From positions 1 through 52,014 of the forward strand of contig CAIYNX010000286.1 in assembly GCA_903927645.1 (NCBI GenBank): a stretch of 52,014 nt of DNA, read 5' to 3'. A program made the position numbers and the translations under genes. How positions within the stretch are numbered: position 1 is the first letter of the stretch; each line of letters opens with the position of its first letter. A model generated the notes under the pieces. That model was not told the DNA's origin. It ran no database searches and was given only the letters and a program-made list of their open reading frames with translations. This document shows positions 38,442 to 47,930 of this stretch, in pieces. This DNA is from an uncultured Mucilaginibacter sp. (lineage in GTDB: Bacteria; Bacteroidota; Bacteroidia; Sphingobacteriales; Sphingobacteriaceae).

Positions 38442-38660
38442 TTTTTTTAATTTATTAGTTGCGAAAGTTAAAAATATCCACCCAAATCAGGTACTTAATG
38501 GATAACAAAAGCTTCAATCACTGTTTTTTTATCAACTAACAATGGTAATTTTTGTATTTTTTAGCTTTTTTAAATTATCTATCAATTGCAAATAGTATTG
38601 ATATAAGGTAAGCAAATTTTAATTTCACAAATCCCTTACTTACATCTCAAATCAAAAAAC

Positions 38661-38668
38661 TATCTTTG
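38661..38668 (+). promoter_or_regulatory. -7 box TATCTTTG upstream of guaA
   Basis: Matches TAnnTTTG; 3 nt before ATG 38672. Confidence 0.7.
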
Positions 38669-38671
38669 CCC

Positions 38672-40201
38672 ATGCAAGAAAAAATCCTTATTCTTGACTT
38701 TGGCTCGCAGTTTACCCAATTAATAGCGCGCCGCGTCAGGGAGCTCAATATCTACTGTGAAATTCACCCATTTAATAATTTTCCTGAACCTGATGTACAG
38801 GTAAAGGGTATCATTCTTTCAGGTAGCCCCTACTCTGTCAGACAGGAGGATGCTCCCCATTTCCACTTTGAAAAATTTCATGGCAAGTTGCCAATTTTAG
38901 GAGTATGCTATGGAGCCCAACATATTGCCCATTTTAATGGTGGCGAGGTGCTACCATCTAGTACGCGCGAATATGGCCGGGCTAATTTACAATACATTAC
39001 AGCAGGTAGCCCCTTGTTCAAATCAATAAGTGTTGGATCGCAAGTGTGGATGTCGCATGCTGATACAATTGACCGAATTGCCGATAATTTTGAAATTATA
39101 GCCAGTACTGACACTGTTAAAGTAGCAGCCTTCCATATAAAAAACACAAACACCTACGGTATACAATTTCACCCTGAGGTTACCCATAGTGTTGACGGCA
39201 AGCAATTACTTCAAAACTTTTTAGTTGATATTTGTGGTTGCAAACAAGACTGGACACCCGATTCATTTATAGAAACCACGATAGCAAACCTGAAACAAAA
39301 ATTAGGGAACGACAAAGTAGTACTAGGGCTATCTGGTGGAGTTGACTCATCAGTTGCTGCCGTACTTTTACACCAGGCAATTGGAAAAAACTTGCATTGT
39401 ATATTTGTTGATAACGGGCTTTTGCGAAAAGATGAATTTCAATCAGTACTTGATTCATACAAACACATGGGCCTAAACATAAAAGGAGTTGATGCCAAAC
39501 AACGTTTTTATGACGCCTTGTCAGAATTAACAGATCCTGAAAAGAAACGAAAAGCAATTGGTCGTGTTTTTATAGAAGTGTTTGATGATGAGGCCCACCA
39601 AGTGCAAGATGTGAAGTGGCTAGGCCAGGGTACTATTTACCCCGATGTAATTGAATCAGTTTCGGTTAAGGGTCCTTCGGCCACCATAAAATCGCACCAT
39701 AATGTTGGAGGCTTGCCTGATTTTATGAAACTCAAAGTTGTAGAGCCCTTAAATACCTTATTTAAGGATGAGGTGCGAAAAGTAGGAAAAGCTTTAGGCA
39801 TTGACCCTAACATATTAGGTCGTCACCCTTTCCCGGGCCCTGGCTTAGCCATCAGGATTTTAGGTGAAGTTACACCGCAAAAAGTAGCTATTTTGCAAGA
39901 GGCCGATGCAATTTATATAAACAATTTACGTGAAGCCGGTGTTTATGATCATGTATGGCAAGCCGGATCTATATTTCTTCCGGTACAATCTGTAGGGGTT
40001 ATGGGTGATGAGCGAACCTATGAAAACGTTATTTGCTTAAGAGCAGTAGAATCATTGGACGGAATGACCGCAGACTGGTGTCATTTACCATATAATCTGC
40101 TAGCAAAAATAAGTAATGAAATTATAAACAATGTAAAAGGAATAAACCGGGTTGTATATGATATCAGTTCCAAACCGCCCGCTACCATTGAATGGGAATA
40201 G
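38672..40201 (+). CDS. guaA: GMP synthase (glutamine-hydrolysing)
   Basis: [57 protein letters not shown] 38672 preferred over the TTG at 38666. Confidence 0.97.
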   Translation: MQEKILILDFGSQFTQLIARRVRELNIYCEIHPFNNFPEPDVQVKGIILSGSPYSVRQEDAPHFHFEKFHGKLPILGVCYGAQHIAHFNGGEVLPSSTREYGRANLQYITAGSPLFKSISVGSQVWMSHADTIDRIADNFEIIASTDTVKVAAFHIKNTNTYGIQFHPEVTHSVDGKQLLQNFLVDICGCKQDWTPDSFIETTIANLKQKLGNDKVVLGLSGGVDSSVAAVLLHQAIGKNLHCIFVDNGLLRKDEFQSVLDSYKHMGLNIKGVDAKQRFYDALSELTDPEKKRKAIGRVFIEVFDDEAHQVQDVKWLGQGTIYPDVIESVSVKGPSATIKSHHNVGGLPDFMKLKVVEPLNTLFKDEVRKVGKALGIDPNILGRHPFPGPGLAIRILGEVTPQKVAILQEADAIYINNLREAGVYDHVWQAGSIFLPVQSVGVMGDERTYENVICLRAVESLDGMTADWCHLPYNLLAKISNEIINNVKGINRVVYDISSKPPATIEWE

Positions 40202-41378
40202 GGTAATTGCAATTATTTTTATTTGCTTAATTTATGGTTTTGCATGCCCTAATTTAAGTTATGCTGCAGTTAAATTATTAAATAGTAGCAAAAACAAGAT
40301 ATTTGATACTTCAAAAGTATCAACCATCTCTTTATTGCTTCCCTTTGGTACCGACCATTTACAAGCTTCATCACCATTTACTCCTGGTCGACTTAAAGAA
40401 ACATCTATTGCGGTTGATTATTATAACGGATTTAAATTAGCTCTCGACTCAATAACCAGCTTAGGTTATAATTTCAAATTACAAGTATTTGATACCAAAG
40501 ATCAGGTGGTAACTACCAAATTATTAGCCCAAAATGCCAATATAAAATCCGGAAATTTAGTTGTTGGTCCGGTTTTTCCGGATGGTATCAAATCCTTTAC
40601 CTCCAATTTTATGAAGATTTCGAGCCCAAGGGTAGTGTCGCCATTATCAGCCTCATCACCCACAAATTATAAATATTCGGGCTTAATTACAGTTATACCA
40701 CCACTTGAATACCATGCTGTTGCATCAGCAAAATATATAAATGATAAACTAAAACCCACTAAAATTTATATTTTAAAATCAGGTTCAACGGATGAGATAG
40801 ATTATATAAAACCATTTTCAAAGGCAGTAGATAGTTTGAGCGGTAAACAAACCCAAATTATTGCATTAACTGTAATTAATGGACAACTAAATTCATTGTT
40901 GCCTCAATTATCAAAAACCGACCAAAATATATTTGTTGTACCCAGCATTGACCATCATTTTTTAAATGTTACGCTCAATGCGCTCGACTCATTAAACCTA
41001 GTTTATCCGGTGGCAGTAATAGGGCATCCAAGTTGGGTAAACCTTGATTTTTTAAGAGGTGAACAGTTACAAAGGATAAACACGCTCATTACGTCGACAG
41101 ATTTGGTTGATTATAAAGCCTTAAATACAATAAACTTTTTAAAACTTTATAAAAAAACCTACAAGTTGGAAGCAACTCCCTACGCCATTAAAGGGTATGA
41201 TGAAGGCCTTTATTTTGGCAAATTATTGGCTACAAGGGGTTTGGATAATATAGGTGAAATTGATTTTACGGGATTACATAATAGCTTTCACTTTCAAAAA
41301 ATAGAGGGATACGGATGGGTAAATACCCATGTAGAAATATTGAAATATGTTAATTTTGAGCTTAAAAAAGTAGAATGA
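40158..41378 (+). CDS. Periplasmic-binding-protein-like (amino-acid ABC substrate-binding-type) protein
   Basis: Signal peptide; [14 protein letters not shown]...[15 protein letters not shown] resembles type I periplasmic binding proteins. Start overlaps the 3' end of guaA. Confidence 0.7.
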   Translation: MISVPNRPLPLNGNRVIAIIFICLIYGFACPNLSYAAVKLLNSSKNKIFDTSKVSTISLLLPFGTDHLQASSPFTPGRLKETSIAVDYYNGFKLALDSITSLGYNFKLQVFDTKDQVVTTKLLAQNANIKSGNLVVGPVFPDGIKSFTSNFMKISSPRVVSPLSASSPTNYKYSGLITVIPPLEYHAVASAKYINDKLKPTKIYILKSGSTDEIDYIKPFSKAVDSLSGKQTQIIALTVINGQLNSLLPQLSKTDQNIFVVPSIDHHFLNVTLNALDSLNLVYPVAVIGHPSWVNLDFLRGEQLQRINTLITSTDLVDYKALNTINFLKLYKKTYKLEATPYAIKGYDEGLYFGKLLATRGLDNIGEIDFTGLHNSFHFQKIEGYGWVNTHVEILKYVNFELKKVE

Positions 41379-42535
41379 AGGCAATAAACCAGCTTAAAAC
41401 GTTTCAGCGAATATTGGATGAGTATCCGGCAGAAACGCCATTAAGCAAATTCCTTCCCGGCTTTTACCGCCAAAATAAACAAATGGGTTCAACAGACAGG
41501 CGAATAGCCAGTAGGTTAATTTATAACTATTTCCGTTTGGGAAAAGCCTTATCAAGATTAACCAATGAAGAACGGCTTTTTGTTGCCGAGTTTTTATGCA
41601 ATACCCAAAGTAATTCATTTTTACAGCATTTTAAACCCGATTGGACTTCCTGTATTGACTTTGATTTTGATGACAAAATCAATATTATAAAAACTACCTA
41701 TCCAGATTTTAATTTGGAGGACGTTTTTCCATTTACCGACAGATTATCAAATGAAATTGATAAAATCAGCTTTTTAAAATCATTTTTTGTACAACCAGAT
41801 TTATACATAAGGGTAAATAAGGGTTTTGAAAGCCAAATAAAGGCTGCTTTAACTGCAGCCAATATCCTATTTAAAGACGAGGGCTATAATTGCCTTGCAT
41901 TACCCAATGGTACCCGATTAGAATCCGTTATTTCAAACAGTAATTGGTACCAAGTACAGGACCTTTCTTCGCAACAAACTGCCAAGTTTTTTAAACCCCA
42001 AAAATGGGAAAACTGGTGGGATGCCTGTGCTGCCTCAGGAGGTAAATCATTGCTATTGTATGAACTGGAACCAACCATTAAACTGGTTGTATCAGATATC
42101 AGAGAATCAATACTCAGTAATTTAGATGATCGTTTTCAACAGGCCGGACTTAAAAAATATCAAATAAAATTACTTGATCTTACCCAAAATCCAGATTTTG
42201 TAATGCACAACTACTCCTTTGATGGTATTATTATTGATGCTCCTTGCAGCGGTTCAGGAACATGGGGGCGTACACCCGAAATGATAAGTCAGTTTGATGC
42301 CGGTAAAATTGATTTTTTTCATCGTTTGCAACAAGATATTTTGCGCAATGTGGTAAAATACCTCAAACCCGGTAAGCCACTTATCTATATCACCTGTTCC
42401 GCCTTTAGAGCAGAGAATGAGGCCATCATAAGTTTTATGACTTATGAACTAGGATTAAAACTTGAGGATTCACAAATTTTGAAAGGATATGAAACCAAGG
42501 CTGATACTATGTTTGTAAGCCGTTTAACATTTTAA
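41375..42535 (+). CDS. RsmB/NOP-family RNA (cytosine-C5) methyltransferase
   Basis: IIIDAPCSGSGTWGRTPE and YITCSAFRAENE; ATGA overlap with the upstream CDS. Confidence 0.92.
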   Translation: MKAINQLKTFQRILDEYPAETPLSKFLPGFYRQNKQMGSTDRRIASRLIYNYFRLGKALSRLTNEERLFVAEFLCNTQSNSFLQHFKPDWTSCIDFDFDDKINIIKTTYPDFNLEDVFPFTDRLSNEIDKISFLKSFFVQPDLYIRVNKGFESQIKAALTAANILFKDEGYNCLALPNGTRLESVISNSNWYQVQDLSSQQTAKFFKPQKWENWWDACAASGGKSLLLYELEPTIKLVVSDIRESILSNLDDRFQQAGLKKYQIKLLDLTQNPDFVMHNYSFDGIIIDAPCSGSGTWGRTPEMISQFDAGKIDFFHRLQQDILRNVVKYLKPGKPLIYITCSAFRAENEAIISFMTYELGLKLEDSQILKGYETKADTMFVSRLTF

Positions 42536-42836
42536 ATAAAGAAATTAGGTATTAATACGTACTTATACGCATTAAATTAGGTACTTACACGCTGGAAAAA
42601 TTTAAGAATAAAATTGATATTTGTTACATATCTAAACCTTATCACTTTTTCTGATCGGTGAAAGGTTAATAACCAATAAAGTTATTATATTTTAAATTTT
42701 GAAGTGCTACAAGCAGTAAACGTTCAAAAGCCAATCAAATTATACAGCCCTACATTTACCATTTTGATTTAAGAAAAAATTAATACCCTTAACAGGATAT
42801 TAATTTTCTATCCTTAGAATTTTTGAAAATATAAAA

Positions 42837-43862
42837 CTATCGTTTTTCTACCTTATCATAAAAGCCACCAAATGTATTTGTACGCACTGCTTCTTCCTTA
42901 AAAAAATCTCCCGGGAAACCCAATTCAATTTTGCTTACTTCATGCAATTTACTCAAATGTTCGGTAGTTAAGGTAATATCAATGGTCTTCATATTATCAA
43001 TCAGTTGATCAACCTTGGTAGCACCTACCACGGGTATCGAAGAAAAACCTTGTTGCATAGTCCAGGCCAAAGCCACATTACCCGGAGAAGCGCCTAATTC
43101 TTCGGCAATTTCTATCACAACTTTAGTAATGCTTGTACTGCGTTCATTGCGGCGGTTACTTTCAGGTTTAATTCTGCCATTTTCGCCACGCAGGTATTTA
43201 CCTGTAAGGGCTCCTCCACCAAGTGGGGCCCAAGGGGTAACAGTCATGCCAAAATGCTTGGCCATGGGGATAAGTTCGCGCTCCGGCGTTCGTGCTAATA
43301 AGCTATATTCAACCTGTAAGGCAATTAGCTGACTCCATCCCATTAACTCTGCTAAAGTATTACCCTTGGCAACAACCCAAGCGGGAGTATCGCTAATGGC
43401 AGCATAGTTTACTTTACCCTGCCTGATCAGGTCATCCAATCCGCGAAGTACTTCGTCTATTGGTGTAATATCATCCCAAATATGTAAGTACAGCAAATCA
43501 ATAAAATCTGTTTTTAACCGTTTTAAGCTTTCTTCAACACTACGCATCATGTTTTTGCGGTTATTACCCGAAGCATTAGGGTTTGTTATATTATCCTTCA
43601 GGGTGTATTTGGTAGCCACTACAAAATAATCACGGTCATGATTGCTCAAATACTCGCCAATAATTTTTTCACTGGTGCCCAATTTATAAATATTGGCAGT
43701 ATCGATAAAATTACCACCCGCATTGGCAAAAGCATCCATAAGGGCAAAGCTGGTTGCACTATCCGCACCCCAACCAGCCTCTGTACCAAAGCCCATAGTA
43801 CCCAAACATAACGCTGAAACTTTAAGGCCCGACCGGCCTAATAATTTATACTTCATAACCAA
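42837..43862 (-). CDS. Aldo/keto reductase
   Basis: MKYKLLGRSGLKVSALCLGTMGFG, FIDTANIYKLGTSE, DLLYLHIWD. Confidence 0.95.
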   Translation of the reverse strand: MVMKYKLLGRSGLKVSALCLGTMGFGTEAGWGADSATSFALMDAFANAGGNFIDTANIYKLGTSEKIIGEYLSNHDRDYFVVATKYTLKDNITNPNASGNNRKNMMRSVEESLKRLKTDFIDLLYLHIWDDITPIDEVLRGLDDLIRQGKVNYAAISDTPAWVVAKGNTLAELMGWSQLIALQVEYSLLARTPERELIPMAKHFGMTVTPWAPLGGGALTGKYLRGENGRIKPESNRRNERSTSITKVVIEIAEELGASPGNVALAWTMQQGFSSIPVVGATKVDQLIDNMKTIDITLTTEHLSKLHEVSKIELGFPGDFFKEEAVRTNTFGGFYDKVEKR

Positions 43863-43887
43863 TAATATATAAAATTTTTAACCGTAT

Positions 43888-44751
43888 TTAATGCCGATGT
43901 TTTGATTTTTTTTTAACCAAACCACCCGTTATATCCTCTACCCTATGCTGCACAATAAAGGCCGATGGATCAATTTCAAGTATTTCTCGCTTGATGGACG
44001 GAATCTCCAACCTTGTAGCCACTGTATAAACAATATCGCGGGGGGCATTGATATGCCCATCTTTGCCATAACCACCCTTTCCTTGGTATACAGTTACCCC
44101 GCGTCCTCGGTTGGTAATAGCCAATCTTATTTTATCGCCTTTTGCCGAAATAACAGTAAGGCCTGAAAATTGTTCGATGCCATTTAAAATAAACTCAACC
44201 ATTTTAGAGGCACTTAAATAGGTTAATATGGAATACAAGGCCGACTCTATACCTAAAAAAAATACCGCACTTGAAAATATAATCAGATTGCTCAATAAAA
44301 TCACATCGCTTACTTTTAAAAGCGGTAGTTTTTTGCTAATGGATAAGGCAACAATCTCGGTTCCATCAAGCACAACATCGCCCCTTAGGGCTAAGCCTAC
44401 ACCAGTTCCTAAAAATATACCACCAAAAACCGAAGCAAGTGATTTATCATGTGTAACCTCCGGGAAAGTTAAAAATTCCAAACAAATTGATAAACAAGCT
44501 ATTGCAAGCGCACTTCGCAAGGCAAAAGCTTTACCCAACTGTTTGTATCCAAGAAAAAGAAAAGGAACATTGATAACAAAAATAAGGATGGATACCGGCC
44601 AATTGGTAATTCGAGATACCAGCATGGAAGTGCCTGTTACCCCACCATCAATTAATTTATTGGTGAGCAAAAACCCCTTTATACCCATACCGGCAAATAA
44701 AATACCTGCTATTGTAAACAAATAATTTTTTACACGATCCAATAAATTCAT
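43888..44751 (-). CDS. YitT family membrane protein
   Basis: N-terminal TM segments, VLDGTEIVALSISKK, C-terminal DUF2179-like domain. Confidence 0.9.
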   Translation of the reverse strand: MNLLDRVKNYLFTIAGILFAGMGIKGFLLTNKLIDGGVTGTSMLVSRITNWPVSILIFVINVPFLFLGYKQLGKAFALRSALAIACLSICLEFLTFPEVTHDKSLASVFGGIFLGTGVGLALRGDVVLDGTEIVALSISKKLPLLKVSDVILLSNLIIFSSAVFFLGIESALYSILTYLSASKMVEFILNGIEQFSGLTVISAKGDKIRLAITNRGRGVTVYQGKGGYGKDGHINAPRDIVYTVATRLEIPSIKREILEIDPSAFIVQHRVEDITGGLVKKKSKHRH

Positions 44752-44849
44752 GTATAAAGGTAAACAACCGCCTGATAAATAATAACACTATTTTAAAGAA
44801 TAAAATATCAATATTCAAAATAGTATTAAAAAACAATGTATATAAAAAA

Positions 44850-44866
44850 AGCCCTTAAAAAGGGCT
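44850..44866 (-). terminator. Intrinsic terminator downstream of the desaturase gene
   Basis: AGCCCTT/AAGGGCT stem; A-run on + (T-run on -) adjacent. Confidence 0.7.
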
Positions 44867-44887
44867 AAATTTTATACTAATTTGGAA

Positions 44888-45868
44888 TTACCCGTTTATC
44901 CAGCTAAACTTATATTCAAGCATTGGGTTCTTCATTCGTTCGGCAACCCTTAATAACCTTGCGGGTAGGTTCATGATATAGTCTCTGGCCTTTTCGCCTT
45001 GTTCATTTAAATCAACCGCGCTTTCTATATGCCAATCCTCAATCAATTCTTTTAAAATATCAACATAATCAATGGCGGTATATATACCCAAACGTTGGGC
45101 TGCATCTGTAAAGTGCCCAAAAGTTTGCCCAATTTTTAAGCCCACTTCTCTTAAAAAGTGTGCCGGCATTACTATTTTCTTGCGCATCATATCCTCAAAA
45201 GCCAACATGGCTTCGTTCGGATCGACTTCAAAAATTTTCTCGATAAAATATTTGTATGCCTTGGCATGCCTGGCTTCTTCGGCGGCTATTACACCGCACA
45301 TTTTGGATAATTGGGTATCGCCATCTTTTTTAGCCTGCGATGCCACCCTACGATGCGATACATTGGTAGCCAATTCCTGAAACGAGGTATAAATAAAGTT
45401 ACGATAAGGATCGTTCCCGGTACCTATATCAAAACCATCCGAAATAAGGTATTGTGTGCTTATTTCCATCATGCGCATATTTACCCTGCCCGATAGGTAA
45501 AGATATTTGTTTAATAAATCACCGTGGCGGTTTTCTTCGCCTGTCCACCTACGCGTCCACTTCATCCAGCCGCCTTCTTCATCATTGCTTACGCCTTTTA
45601 CCATCGATAACCACGACTCATAAGTAGGCAGCGCCTCCTCGGTAATGGTATCACCTATCAATACAGCAATCAAATCATATGATAATCCACCGGCACTTTC
45701 CTGAAGTTCCTTAATTTCAGAAAAAAAAGTATCGCGCGAAGCATCAGGCAAAAAATCAGCAGGTTGCCAAATGGTGTCGATGGGCTTTAAAAATTCGTCC
45801 ATTTTTTCTAACATAAATTTCTCTATGTGCACCATTACTTCGCTTCTTTTGTCTTCAAAAAACTTCAT
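44888..45868 (-). CDS. Acyl-ACP desaturase
   Basis: WTGEENRHGDLL and AAEEARHAKAY di-iron motifs. Confidence 0.94.
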   Translation of the reverse strand: MKFFEDKRSEVMVHIEKFMLEKMDEFLKPIDTIWQPADFLPDASRDTFFSEIKELQESAGGLSYDLIAVLIGDTITEEALPTYESWLSMVKGVSNDEEGGWMKWTRRWTGEENRHGDLLNKYLYLSGRVNMRMMEISTQYLISDGFDIGTGNDPYRNFIYTSFQELATNVSHRRVASQAKKDGDTQLSKMCGVIAAEEARHAKAYKYFIEKIFEVDPNEAMLAFEDMMRKKIVMPAHFLREVGLKIGQTFGHFTDAAQRLGIYTAIDYVDILKELIEDWHIESAVDLNEQGEKARDYIMNLPARLLRVAERMKNPMLEYKFSWING

Positions 45869-46129
45869 CTAAATAGGATTTTGGGATAAAGTTACTCAAT
45901 ATATATTACAACCCTTGTAATATTATTATTAGGTACAATATCAATTAAAATGGGTGCAAAAGTAATTGATTTATTGATATGTTTTTGAAATACTGCAAGT
46001 TTATAATCTTTCTTAATTTATTTATTTTTTTCAACCTTAGTAAACCCCCACATTAAGAGCCAGAGACCTTTAAACTATTGAATAGTGATGGTCAAAAAGA
46101 TACACGTCATTTTTAATTTAATTTGTAAT

Positions 46130-46146
46130 TGCTAATATTTTTAGCA
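46130..46146. promoter_or_regulatory. Candidate operator palindrome TGCTAA-TATTT-TTAGCA upstream of dinB
   Basis: Perfect 6-bp inverted repeat between a TTTG (46122-46125) and a -7 box TATATTTG (46148-46155); an extra TTAGCA half-site lies at 46165-46170. Confidence 0.6.
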
Positions 46147-46147
46147 T

Positions 46148-46155
46148 TATATTTG
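46148..46155 (+). promoter_or_regulatory. -7 box TATATTTG of dinB
   Basis: Matches TAnnTTTG; upstream TTTG at 46122-46125. Confidence 0.6.
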
Positions 46156-46188
46156 TATTGTTATTTAGCAATTTGATTTTAACAGGTG

Positions 46189-47340
46189 ATGGACAAGCAA
46201 GTGATACATATTGATTTAGATTGCTTTTTTGTGGCTGTTGAGGTTTTAAAAAACAGCAGTCTTAAAGGTTTGCCTGTGGCAGTGGGTGGTAACTCAGATC
46301 GTGGGGTGGTTACTTCTATTAGTTATGAGGCAAAAAAACTTGGCATCCACGGCGGCATGCCAACACGCATGGCCAAACAACTTTGTCCGCAGCTTACCAT
46401 TATTAAGGGCAATATGGACGATTACAGCAAATACTCGCACATGGTTACCGAGATTATAAAGGAGCAAGCACCCGTTGTTGAAAAAGCCAGTATTGATGAG
46501 CATTATATTGACATGACCGGGATGGACAAATACTTTGGCACCATGAAATTTGCCAAAGGGCTGCGCAGCAAAATAATTAATGAAACAGGCTTGCCCATTT
46601 CGCTTGGCCTATCGGTAAATAAAACGGTGAGCAAAATTGCTACCAACGAGTGCAAACCCAATGGCGAACTGCAAGTAGTGCAAACAGAGGTTCAACCTTT
46701 TTTAAACCCCCTATCAATCAAAAAAATACCCGGCGTGGGCGATGCTACCTTTATTAAACTAAGCGAAATGGGCGTGCGCAAAATACATACCCTGGTAGAA
46801 ATTCCGCGCGAAATGATGTTCAGGATTATGGGGCAAAATGGTATAACGCTATGGCAAAAAGCAAACGGCATTGACAATAGCCCCGTAATACCCTATCGCG
46901 AAAGCAAATCAATTGGTACACAAAGCACCTTCGAGGCCGACTCCATCAATATCGAGATGATTCGTAACCTCATAGCGGGTATGGTAACCGAGCTGGCTTA
47001 TGAATTGCGTAAACAACGTAGGCTCACGGCTTGCATTACCGTTACCATACGCTATGCTAATTTTGAAACCATTACCCAACAAGCCAAAATTGGTTATACC
47101 TCGCTCGACTTCTTTTTGATACGAAAAGCCCTTGAACTTTTTGACAAGGCTTACGACCGTCGCATGCTGCTACGTCTGGTAGGTGTACGACTATCGCACC
47201 TGGTAAGTGGTTTTGAGCAGATTGACCTGTACAGTACCAACGAAGAGCGGTATAGCCTATACCAGGCAATGGACAAAATACGCAACCGCTTTGGTCCAAA
47301 GTCCATCAGTTTGGCATCGTCAATGAAAATTAAACTATGA
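46189..47340 (+). CDS. dinB: DNA polymerase IV (Y-family)
   Basis: IHIDLDCFFVAVE, SIDEHYIDMTGMDKYFG, KIPGVGDATFIKL. Confidence 0.95.
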   Translation: MDKQVIHIDLDCFFVAVEVLKNSSLKGLPVAVGGNSDRGVVTSISYEAKKLGIHGGMPTRMAKQLCPQLTIIKGNMDDYSKYSHMVTEIIKEQAPVVEKASIDEHYIDMTGMDKYFGTMKFAKGLRSKIINETGLPISLGLSVNKTVSKIATNECKPNGELQVVQTEVQPFLNPLSIKKIPGVGDATFIKLSEMGVRKIHTLVEIPREMMFRIMGQNGITLWQKANGIDNSPVIPYRESKSIGTQSTFEADSINIEMIRNLIAGMVTELAYELRKQRRLTACITVTIRYANFETITQQAKIGYTSLDFFLIRKALELFDKAYDRRMLLRLVGVRLSHLVSGFEQIDLYSTNEERYSLYQAMDKIRNRFGPKSISLASSMKIKL

Positions 47341-47391
47341 AATTATCAAATCAAGCATTATTAATTATTTCTCATTTTAAGTACCTTTGTT

Positions 47392-47631
47392 ATGAACATT
47401 AACCACTCAAAATCAATGACTACGTTAACTATTACCCTACCCGACGATAAGATTGACGTAATTACTGCCATTTCAACCATTATTAAAAACGCGGGCGGAT
47501 CCATCAATATTGACGATGATAGCTTAACACCCGCGGAGTTTACTTTATTACAAGAAGCATACAAAGAAGCTTTAATGATAAAGGATGGTTTAAAAACAGG
47601 CATGCCTGCAACAGAATTGTGGAATGACTAA
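47392..47631 (+). CDS. Putative antitoxin-like small protein
   Basis: 79 aa; LQEAYKEALMIKDGLKTGMPATELWND resembles antitoxin C-termini; directly upstream of a toxin remnant. Confidence 0.6.
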   Translation: MNINHSKSMTTLTITLPDDKIDVITAISTIIKNAGGSINIDDDSLTPAEFTLLQEAYKEALMIKDGLKTGMPATELWND

Positions 47632-47813
47632 TGTTGTACTGGTTTCAGTTACTTTTAAAAGTAATGTACTATCATTTAAACAAAACCGAAGATGGCATAA
47701 GTATTCTATTAATGTCTATCTATGATAAATCTGAACAGGGCACCATTAAAAAAGCTGAAGCTATATCCAAACTAAAGGAGATACTGAAGGAACACAACAA
47801 TCAAAAAGGTTGA
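47625..47813 (+). pseudogene. RelE/ParE-like toxin remnant (internal deletion and frameshift)
   Basis: ATG 47625 frame gives MTNVVLVSVTFKSNV (toxin N-terminus-like). The other frame gives YYHLNKTEDGISILLMSIYDKSEQGTIKKAEAISKLKEILKE (toxin C-terminus-like). The middle is missing. Confidence 0.6.
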
Positions 47814-47930
47814 CAATAGCAAACAGTTATTGTTTAATTAGCTAACCCATCAGGATACAAATTCAATAAATTTTTTATTGCAACAATGCCCCCTTTCAAC
47901 GGGGAAACAGGTATGCCTATCTCATGCTGT

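Noticed and set aside
44228-44725. 165-aa + ORF
   Set aside because: Antisense to the YitT-family gene; no independent support.
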